DNA of 64,000 bases from Nicotiana tabacum (taxonomy: Eukaryota > Streptophyta > Magnoliopsida > Solanales > Solanaceae): the NCBI RefSeq assembly GCF_000715075.1, contig NC_134081.1:64359653-64423652 (forward strand), read 5' to 3'. The position numbers and the translations under genes are program-made. The notes beneath the pieces were generated by a model, which was not told the origin of the DNA, did no database searches, and worked only from the letters and a program-made list of their open reading frames with translations. This document shows positions 55,720 through 64,000 of the stretch, piece by piece. The stretch's first letter is position 1. The number at the start of each line of letters is the position of its first letter.

Positions 55720-55732
55720 AAGTGGGGGAGAA
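55720..55732 (+). promoter_or_regulatory. polypurine tract, element 4
   Basis: AAGTGGGGGAGAA directly precedes the 3' LTR start TGTAACGACC at 55733. Confidence 0.85.
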
Positions 55733-58700
55733 TGTAACGACCCGGCCAGTTGTTTTGAGTATTACAACCCCATTCCCCCATTTACTGCTCAAATTATGCT
55801 TTACAATTGTTATATGACTTACCGAGTTAGTTGGTTTGGGTCCGGAAGGATTTCAGAGTGAAATGAGACACTTAGCCTCATAATTAAAAACTTAAGTTGA
55901 ATTTTTGTGCACTTTGACCGGGAGTGGACTTTTTGATATCGGGGTCGGATTTCGATTTCGGAAATTGGAATACGTCCGTAATGTCAAATGAGACATGTGT
56001 GCAAAAATTTGTAGTCAATTCGGATCTATATCATAGCAAGGTATCAAGTGACGCTGAGTAGAAAAGCAAGAAATGGAATAGAAATTCACTGGGAGCATGC
56101 TAGAGTCCGTGCAACGCGCGAATTGTGGCACGCCAGCCCTCCCAGAAAGTTTGAAAAACCAGTGAAGTATAGAAGTTGGCGCTGACACTAGCACGCTACC
56201 CCCACCAGAAGTCTTTTTAAGTCTTTTCGGGGGTTCATTTCCCCCATTCATCTTGGACGAATTTTGGCGTTTTCCTCCGCTCTCTCAAGATCTCTAATTC
56301 CTCCAATCTTCAAGGTGAGTAATCCCTACTAATTTGGTGTTTCATTCCATCAATTCCACCCTAAAACTAACTTAATCTACCATGAAATCCTTAGATCTTC
56401 AAGAAATTTCTTCAAGAACTCAAATGAGGGTTTTGCAAGATCTCTTCTAAAAAGGTAATCCTACACCTTTAGACTTACATGTATGGATTTATTATGGAAA
56501 TATGAGTATGAATCAAGTATTAAAAATCATGGTATGGTGATTGGAAACCGTAAATTCCCAATTTAAATGCATAACCATTGTAGAGATTGAAAAGTGATTA
56601 TTTGATGGAATTTTGTTGGTTGGTGTGAATGGTTGGTCATACATGTGATGTTTGGAGTATAAATTGTTAAAGAATGATGGTGGGATACATTTTTGGAAAA
56701 TGTTGGTAATTGGATGAACTAATTCTATGACTATCAGGTGTTTGATAAATTATCTAAATGGCCTAAACTATGGAATTGTTACAAATGTTGGTTCCATGAA
56801 ATGTTGATATCATAGATTGAAGTTGCTTAGTGTAGTTGATTGTTGTAGTATCATTAAGGGGGCACATTTTGGCTGTGTTGGCTAAATTTTCTCTCTTAGA
56901 ATCGAATTCCATAATGTCCCCGTAAGTTTAGAGTATGATTGGCTTCGGGGGCTTTAAATAAAGATCTACCCTATATCATTTGGAATTGATTCTGATAGCT
57001 TGTGTTGATTGTATCGAACTAATTATGGTTAGATTCAAGCTATTTGGAGTTGGATAATCGAGGAAAAGTTCTACTATTGGATTGAGATAGCGTGATTGAG
57101 GTAAGTAATACTTCTAAACTTGATTCTGAGGATATAAATCCCCGAATTACGTATTATATGAATTGCATGGAGGTGATGCACATGCTAGGTGACGGGCGTG
57201 TGGGTGTGCACCATAGAAGTTGTGACTTAATTGATTTAGTGGAGTTGCATAATCAAATAATCATGTCATTATCCATATATCCTCCACGTGTTAGAGTAAA
57301 TTGAGCTGAGACTAATGTTGAAGATCATGTTTAGGCTACGTGCATATTTTGGGATCCACAGAGGTCTTATTGCTATTGAATTACTTGTTTGAATTATATA
57401 TTTATACTCAGTCACATCTATTATTTGCATATCATGTCTCATTATCTGTTGTCATTCATTGATACATCATATTATCATGTCGGGTCAATTTTCATGTCAT
57501 TGAGAACCCGAGAGACTGAAAATTTGAGTGATATTTATGGGATCGAGCTGCACGCCGCAACATGTTTTATTTATTTATGCCTGGATCTGGCTATTATAGC
57601 GCTTGGGCTGAAGGATCCCCTCTGAGAGTTTGCACACACCCCCAGTGAGCGCGGTTGATTTATAGCGCTTCGGCTGAAGGAGCCCCTCCGGAGTCTGCAC
57701 ACACCCCTATTGAGCGCGGTTGATTTATATTGAGGGATGGATCTTCCCTGGACATGAATCTTGTCCGAAGCATTTATATTGATGGATGGATCTTCCCTAG
57801 ACATGGATCTTGTCTGAAGAATTTATATTAAGGGATGGATCTTCCCTGGGCATGGATCTTGTCCGAAGCATTTATATTGAGGGATGGATCTTCCCTGGGC
57901 ATGGATCTTGTCCGAAGCATTTATATTGAGGGATGGATCTTCCCTGGGCATGGATCTTGCCCGAAGCATTTATATTGAGGGATAGATCTTCCCTGAGCAT
58001 GGATCTTTCCTGAAGCATTTATATTGAGGGATGGATTTTCCCAGGGCATGGATTTTTCCTGAAGTATTTATATATTTAGGATGGATCTTCCCTGGGCTGG
58101 ATTGGCCTTATACAGTATTGAGTGACTGACTGTCAGTTGATAGATATACATATATATTTAAGATGGATCTTCCCTGGGCTGGATTGTCCATATACAGTAC
58201 TGAGTAATTGAGTATTTTAGATTATGAGTACATGGAGTTTTCACTATGGTGCATCACATACAGTATGTGCATTGGCATGTAGATACAGAGATGTCATATT
58301 ATTTGTATTGTTCAGAATTGATCTATTTTATTTGTACTGAAAGCAACTGTTGAACTTGAAAGCATGCCTACATTTCTGTATTGTTAATATTTATACTGGA
58401 CTGTACCTGCTGAGATTATCACTACTTTCAGCCCAAAGGTTAGTCTTGTTACTTATTGAGTTAGTTGAACTCATACTACACTCTGCACCTCGTATGTTGA
58501 TCCAGGTGCTCCCTGATACGGCGGTTGCTAGATTTCAGAATTTATTTTGGGGAGATTATCAAGGTAGCTACTTGGCATCCGCAGACTTTGACTCCCTTCC
58601 TTCTTAGTTATTGTACTGTTCTATTTTTCAGACAGTGATTTTATCAGTCAGACCTTGTATTCATTTAGATGCTCATGTACTCAGTGACACCAGGTTTTGG

Positions 58701-58851
58701 GAGTATTTATATATGTATTTGTGAGTTTTCTTCTGCTGAATTTAGATATTATGTTTTCAAACTTAAAAGATATGATGGTTTATTTAGATTGTCGTCATGC
58801 CTAGTATTGAGATAGGCGCTATCACGACATGTGAGATTTTGGGTCGTGATA
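55733..58851 (+). repeat. Element 4 3' LTR
   Basis: 3119 bp. The extra length over the 5' LTR comes largely from the array. Donor-like AAG/GTGAGT has its GT at 56315-56316 and GAGGTAAGT is near 57100. Two 67-bp units beginning TATAGCGCTT (57595 and about 57662) precede the 49-bp array. Confidence 0.9.
57723..58070 (+). repeat. 49-bp tandem array, 3' LTR of element 4
   Basis: Unit starts at 57723, 57772, 57821, 57870, 57919, 57968, 58017 and 58066 give seven full 49-bp periods, against five in the 5' LTR. Confidence 0.9.
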
Positions 58852-60673
58852 GTTTGTTTGTATCCTCTTGTCTAGCCATAACTAGGCTCTTCTTGAATCA
58901 ACTACTAACTACTCGGTTGTCCATTCTTATATCTATATTCCGCGTAATCTCTCTTGGGATATGCCCTTTTTCTTAACTTACTTCTCGCACTGGCTCCTGA
59001 TGTATCAAGTGTCCATCCGCACTTATTATCAATAACATCCTGGCCGGGAACTTTTACTGCCTCTCCCCGACATCGTGCTTGCATAATGTTCTAGAGTCGC
59101 GACATATCTATAATATCTGAATAAATACAACCTCATTCCTTTTGCCTTTCTACCTCATTCTTCCTTTACTATTTCATAGTTTCCTAAACCACATAACTCC
59201 GACTTAATACCATATCATACCTTCTTCCCCCTTTAGGGGAGTACTAACATTTAATACTATGAAGATTTACCTATAAATATTTACCTCTTCATCTTTGGCG
59301 TCTTTTCACATCTTCACGGACTCTTACTCACCTTGCGTTAACCCTTTTGTACCAGGGATAACTGAATTTCTTACGCACGAAGGTGGCACCTAGTGTAACT
59401 AGAACACTTAGTTCCTTAAGCTTAACTCTGCTCACAGTGCTTGCTTTAGGAAAGCGTGTTCCTGAGTGAACTTTAAAGGTTATTCTTTTGTTGTCCATTC
59501 TATTACTATCGGAACTCTATCTCTGAATTCTCACGATGCCGACTATTATCAAATCTTCTAATCCCTAATTCATGTTCAGTTTATCTTGTTCACTATCCAT
59601 ACTGATTTCTATTACTCCGGGGGTCTAACTTTGCCTTTTGGTAATCAAGTTCGAGTCACCAACTCATTTCTCCAAATGAGGGTATGACTTTATGGCTTAT
59701 ATAATTTTATAAATGAGCCTGGACACAAAACGTTCTTTTACTTTTAGCTCCCTTTGGTTCATCTCACTGTCTCTTCGGGACGCCTAAAAGTTTCTCTTTT
59801 TTTAGGGGCGGGAATCATACTAAGGTAAATATGTATCTCTTCTAGGATTCCACTGCCTATCTTTTGAAATTTTTGAACATTCTAGTATTTATATCTGACT
59901 GTACTATTCTAGAGTGCACCATCTGGGTGTCTCACAAGGAGATCTATTACCACGTTTGCACTATCCTTTGGAAATATTAGCTAATAATAACAATCCATCC
60001 ACCATTTTGGGCTACTCTAACCCTAGATGGATCCTGATATCCCATCCTTCTCTTAAACTATATTTTTTAGCTCCCACAGGGTATAACTGAGATATGTGTG
60101 GCCAATTATATATATCTCTGTTACTGTTGGAAGAAACTCAGAATGCTTATATTTCTCTGTATGAATTGTAAATACTGATAATCTTCACTAACTGGGTACC
60201 TCGTACCCTTTTTCACTTTGCTTCTTTTACTTGTTAAAACTTCTACTACCTTCTGATTTTCTTATTGCTTTTTACAATATGAGTGGATAGATATTCATGC
60301 CTTAGGACTCCTTATCAAGAAGCTTACACATCTTAGTACACACATGATCTACTGAAAACTTCACATTTACTCATCATAAGCATGATGAAAAATCGAGTTC
60401 CTCTAACTCAACTCTTCCACAGCCACATTCAATCACTTACCAACTGTCTTTCTGGATGTAGGTATCATTGTTTTATGAATAAAATAAAATTTAGGAATTT
60501 GAATTCTTAAAACTGAGCTCTACCACACGATCTAGAGTTAGAAGAAAAAGTGACAGTCCTAAATGCCTTGTAGCCTCCTGCTTATAAGTGTGGTGCACAA
60601 CACACCCATAAACAAGACTCTACTAGACACGGCTTCTAGACCCTCTAGAACAGAACTGCTCTGATACCAAGTT
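58852..60673 (-). other. Element 3 internal DNA, PBS side, non-coding
   Basis: No frame of 60 codons and no retroviral motif. The minus-strand PBS is at 60658-60669. The leader beyond it (about 60553-60657) follows element 2 closely, sharing CCGTGTCTAGTAGRGTCTTG and GTGTTGTGCACCACA. Confidence 0.7.
60658..60669 (-). promoter_or_regulatory. primer binding site, element 3 (tRNA-iMet)
   Basis: The plus strand reads GCTCTGATACCA, the complement of TGGTATCAGAGC, four bases from the LTR edge at 60674. This fixes the element on the minus strand. Confidence 0.88.
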
Positions 60674-61670
60674 TGACACGACCCAAACTACAGGGCCGTG
60701 ATGGGCACCCGATGCCTTACTCAACTGAGTACCAATGTAACATATCTTTCTTATCATACCATCATGGGTAAGTGGGCCGGAATGGACGTCATGAGAAAAC
60801 CAGAATAGAACATAAGAGAATACTCGACATAGGATGACCTAACATGATATACAAACTTATATATGTGACATACGGGCCTATAGGATTGAAATGATCATTT
60901 GAACACTCAAAACATAGGCCGACAAGGCCATGAAATCATCCATATACATGACATATGTCTATAAGCCCGTAAGAGTACATAAATTCTATAAAGGGTGGGA
61001 CAGGGCCCCACCATACCAATCTATACATGTCCAAAGCATACTAACCAAATATGTAACTCCGGAGCAAGTGGAGTGCACCAACACCTTCTGCTGAGCTGAT
61101 AGCCTACTAGGAGGACTGTCAACATATCTATCGGGAACTGCAGACATGAAACACAGCATCCCCAAGTAAAAGGAACGTCAGTATAAATAAAGTACCGAGT
61201 ATGTAAGGCATGAAAGCAGTATATAAAATATGGTAAAGGATGCACATGCAACATAATTCCAATCCGGAGCTACCTAAGATGGTGAAGGATGTATAGGAAA
61301 CTATGATGATGAACACAGCTACAAAGATTAAGGCACCTCTTGTACCGCTGAATATTTCAGTCTTTGAGATACCGTCCTAATCGATTGACTCTTTTGGTGA
61401 ACATGCAGCTGATTCTGGACAACAACTAATATCAATGGGCAACAACCAATAGGCACACAACTATGATCTCTCTCTCTCTCTCTCTCAAGAATCAACAAAT
61501 GAGTTACCAAGCTCTACGCAGCAACAAGTGCATTGCTTGTGAATAGAAAAACTTGGGCTGACTAAGTTGAAGAGGAGGACTAATACTATGCAGATAGTTT
61601 TCAGGCAGCTAGTGAAGATGGTGCTGCTTAATTTTCAACAACTCCTCCTACAAGGGATAAGGCAGCAAAT

Positions 61671-62156
61671 GTGCTAAGCAAGCATGTTTCTAATTCAACG
61701 AACAATGTTCCAAAGAGTGGTTTGAGCCCAAACGTAGTTGTATTTGTACCTACGAGACATCAACAAAAAACATATAATTCCATATCTTTGAAGGAACTCC
61801 AAATTTCTTTGACTCCCAAGGCAGTAGCTACTGCAATTAACAGCTCAATTTCAGCAACATATAATTTGACACCAACAAATATCCTCCATGCACTTGTTTC
61901 ACATGACATGGACAACTTGAGAGAACTTGGAAATCTTAGGAACAACCAAGTAACACATGTATCAGGATTCAATCCAACAGAAAGTTTTGGAGTGGATATG
62001 GCCCATATCTTCTTTGAAGAAGGGGAGGAGGAAGAACTTCTCGACAACACATTTGCTAATGCAGTGAGGGAAAGAGGTCTTTCGCCTAGACACTTGAGAA
62101 GCTGTATCACCAAAAGCACAAGGGTATCACACGAAATAGTTGGGATGGTAAGGTGA
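61671..62156 (+). pseudogene. ORF1-like fragment of the LINE-like insertion
   Basis: A 161-codon frame from ATG 61671 without a known catalytic motif. It includes a serine/threonine/asparagine-rich N-terminus and an acidic run (EEGEEEELLD), followed by RGLSPRHLRS. Upstream, the open frame is broken by TAA codons. Downstream, a lysine-rich tail (KKKVSAPSTSTKSN and on to 62265) lies in another frame after an in-frame TAA. Acidic then basic low-complexity C-termini occur in ORF1 proteins of plant L1 elements, which is the basis for the call. Function is not established, and the frame changes argue it is no longer made. Confidence 0.45.
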
Positions 62157-62811
62157 CTTAAGGGCCTGCCATTAGGAAACTGCCAATGAGAGTTGCAAAG
62201 AAAAAGGTGTCAGCACCAAGCACATCAACAAAATCCAACAAGTCCAATCGATCAAAGAAAAAATGATGATTTTTGAATACATTTTGAAGAGATTTGAAGA
62301 AGAAGACAAGGAACAACAAATTGAAGAGTTCACAAGTTTGAAGAAAGTGGGGCAAGACACTAAATGCTACATCATTTTCTTTTACCATTTTATAAGCATA
62401 ATCATATGTAATATCATCATAGAGTGTGCTATAAACTCTATGATGATCATACAATACTTAGTTCATTCTTCTTTATATTTTTTATATTCTTGTTAGTAGC
62501 TGAGGTTATTAATGCCTTAGTAGGAGTTGTAAGGTAAGGTCTAACGCAGTATGTGATTGCTTATGTACTATGCCTTTGGAAAATATCCTTATGGCTATGA
62601 GATCATTCGCCCGTATGAGACTATGCCGACAGCTTATTGCGGTTGCATCATATGACAATGGAGGCACAGATAGATGATTATATAGCCAAGGCATAGCGGC
62701 AACACAATTGTAGATTTTATTCTCCTTACTTGTACTCTTCCATTGTGGCTTGTTTTCCTTTTATTATTAATATAACAACTACTAGGTAGCATGCCTTGTA
62801 GTCTATTTGCT

Positions 62812-62845
62812 AAAAAAAAAAACAAAAAAAAACAAAAAAAAAAAA
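62812..62845 (+). repeat. poly(A) tail of the retroposon
   Basis: 34 bases of A with two single C interruptions, marking the 3' end of a target-primed insertion on the plus strand. Confidence 0.85.
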
Positions 62846-63917
62846 CTCAACCTGTAAGTCTAAATAGCTATGTGAATCATGAAACATTTATATTTTCATG
62901 CATAAATATCATATCATGCATAGGTATATTCGTACATAACATCATCAATCCTCTAAGGGAATTCCATCATATCATCTCGGCCTTTGTGGGCGAAATCATC
63001 AACATATACCAGATGATCAGATGGTGGTGTATATATAACGCCATAACCTTTTACTATACCCGATATACATATAATATATGCGTATATAACTCCATCTGGT
63101 CATGGGTCAATGTACATGTATAAATGAATGCAATGCATAAGAAATAAGTCAATAAGATCTCTCGGGATGTCATAAGATCAATATGCCCTCGGTTAATATC
63201 ATGAAATAAACTTTATAAACTTACATATTTTTTGAGACCCATGAATAGACGATATAACAATAAGACACATAGGGAATCAAGAACATATGCACCCCTAGTA
63301 CTTCTAAGAATAGAGTCACTTATGAAAGTTTCGCGTTTGCTCGTTTTGTTTGTATCATATGGATCGTGCCAAAAGTAAAGAAGGGAGAGCCTTAACATAC
63401 CTTAACTTTGTTGATTTATTAATACCTTTCAGGGAATTCTTCAAACAACTCAACTCAATCTACCATAGCATAAGAAGATTCAAAATCAGTGCTGAGTAAA
63501 GGCTAAGTCCGCAACTTAAACTAGTAGCTCGTTTATGTAAATATGGGCAGCATCTCCCCTGTAACAAGGGCCTCCTCCAATACCATATACCAACAAAAAT
63601 AACCAGAGAAATACAATAAGAATAACATCAACAATAGGGTAGAAAATATTTCATTAACAAGTCATCAACATATCACGACGAGCGGCAAACTCAGATTGAA
63701 TCCCTTTTGAACCCTTTAATCCCAAAGTCATTCATTCATTAACTTAACAACATATCTAGCATGAAATTAAGTACAATTGGAGGACTTTTAACCTATCCAT
63801 CTCCTAATTCACTCTCAAATAGCCCAACAATCCAACAACAACAAGTACAACTTTCTATTGTTATGTTGTCCTTTCTCTTTATATTCACAGTACCAACAAT
63901 AAGTTTAATCACGTAGG

Positions 63918-63920
<3 letters not shown>

Positions 63921-63970
<50 letters not shown>
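63921..63970. repeat. (TA)25 microsatellite
   Basis: A pure TA run inside the element 3 5' LTR. The matching place in the 3' LTR has only a short TA-rich stretch. Confidence 0.95.
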
Positions 63971-63976
<6 letters not shown>

Positions 63977-64000
63977 CAACATCATAAAAAAGTCATTTTC

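Larger units (their letters stand above)
51966..55732 (+). other. Element 4 internal DNA, non-coding
   Basis: Apart from the leader, palindrome and PPT it has no recognisable coding content. The longest frames are 72-125 codons on either strand with no knuckle, protease, RT or integrase motif. At 54795-54905 three units of the type CACGTGAGTTGTCCGTRYGG recur. It is either a replaced internal domain or one too decayed to see. Confidence 0.7.
48942..58851 (+). mobile_element. Element 4: non-coding gypsy-type element (LARD)
   Basis: LTRs 48942-51965 (TGTAACGACC...GTGACA) and 55733-58851 flank 3.77 kb of internal DNA with PBS and PPT but no gag-pol. The LTRs differ by about 10%, mostly transitions, and by tandem-array copy number. 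Flanking bases TTTTA and GTTTG match only partly, so the target duplication is not clear; the last dinucleotide of the 3' LTR is TA rather than CA. It is nested in the internal DNA of element 3. Confidence 0.88.
61230..62845 (+). mobile_element. LINE-like retroposon insertion with poly(A) tail, lacking ORF2
   Basis: The sequence is absent from the matching site in the other element 3 LTR (about 45108-45134). It ends in an A-rich tail (62812-62845) interrupted only by two C residues, directly before LTR sequence resumes at 'ctcaacctg'. A degenerate ORF1-like stretch is followed at once by a 3'-UTR-like region; no endonuclease or reverse transcriptase is present. Clear target duplications were not found; about 20 bases of LTR seem lost on the left. 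A processed host transcript is the alternative. Confidence 0.6.
44556..64000 (-). mobile_element. Element 3: gypsy-type element without coding capacity (LARD), runs off the window
   Basis: On the minus strand the 3' LTR is 44556-47147 and the internal DNA is 47148-48941 plus 58852-60673 (about 3.6 kb). The 5' LTR starts at 60674 and runs past 64000. The left flank TTCTT (44551-44555) would be the target duplication. PBS, pre-PPT palindrome and PPT are present. No gag, RT or integrase motif is seen in any frame of the internal DNA. The LTR starts TGTTACACCCCACG and its leader resembles element 2. The LTRs differ by roughly 13% in the part compared, so it is old. Confidence 0.8.
60674..64000 (-). 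repeat. Element 3 5' LTR, interrupted and cut by window end
   Basis: It matches 44556-46180 over 60674-61229 and 62846-64000. The terminal plus-strand bases are TGACACG rather than TGTCACG. A LINE-like insertion splits it, and a TA tract has expanded at 63921-63970 compared with the 3' LTR (46140-46155). Confidence 0.85.

Noticed and set aside
51998..55861. Frames of 60-125 codons in the internal DNA of element 4 as possible host genes
   Set aside because: They are scattered on both strands and overlap LTR, leader or PPT. No motif was recognised and the reading frames are as expected by chance.

Overview
The window is plant nuclear DNA made almost entirely of nested transposable elements. 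AT-rich sequence, Ty3/gypsy elements primed by initiator-Met tRNA (TGGTATCAGAGC after each LTR), a chromodomain-bearing integrase (Tekay/Del-like chromovirus) and the style of the repeat families point to a dicot with a large genome, most likely Solanaceae and perhaps Nicotiana; the species-level guess is inference. I found no host protein-coding gene, tRNA gene or rRNA gene.

Layout. (1) 451-43919 is best read as one old minus-strand LTR element with ~4.1 kb LTRs and only ~1.7 kb of non-coding internal DNA (LARD-like). Its left LTR carries a hAT-type MITE (597-1356) and a ~3.25 kb tandem duplication (951-4203 / 4204-7431). Its right LTR (36508-43919) carries a hAT-like piece plus a truncated minus-strand LTR (39991-43334). 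(2) Element 1 (8802-35018, plus strand, 5-bp duplication TTAAC) sits inside that internal region. It is a decayed Tekay-like gypsy element with at least 12 stop codons and three frameshifts. (3) Element 2 (11646-21956, duplication TTTTT) sits in the 5' LTR of element 1. It is very young, with near-identical LTRs and a gag-pol frame broken by one TGA. (4) In the 3' LTR of element 1 lies a ~1 kb fold-back Mutator-like MITE (29481-33679, 9-bp duplication), itself split by a minus-strand solo LTR (29560-32740, duplication CTATA) of the element 1 family. (5) 43920-44555 is the 3' end of a Ty1/copia element. (6) Element 3 (44556 to beyond 64000, minus strand) is a gypsy element without coding capacity. 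It is split by element 4 (48942-58851, plus strand), also without coding capacity, and by a poly(A)-tailed LINE-like insertion (61230-62845).

How the parts relate. The two non-coding elements keep the parts a retrotransposon needs in cis (LTR, primer site, leader, pre-PPT palindrome, PPT). The leader of element 3 resembles that of element 2, and the leader of element 4 resembles that of element 1, so each could have been mobilised by proteins of the matching coding family. Several LTR families here share a TATA box, a nearby splice-donor-like GTAAGT/GTGAGT, variable short tandem arrays and a downstream acceptor-like GCAG. This suggests LTR-embedded introns, the most interesting unexplained pattern in the window. 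All identities and counts were judged by eye.
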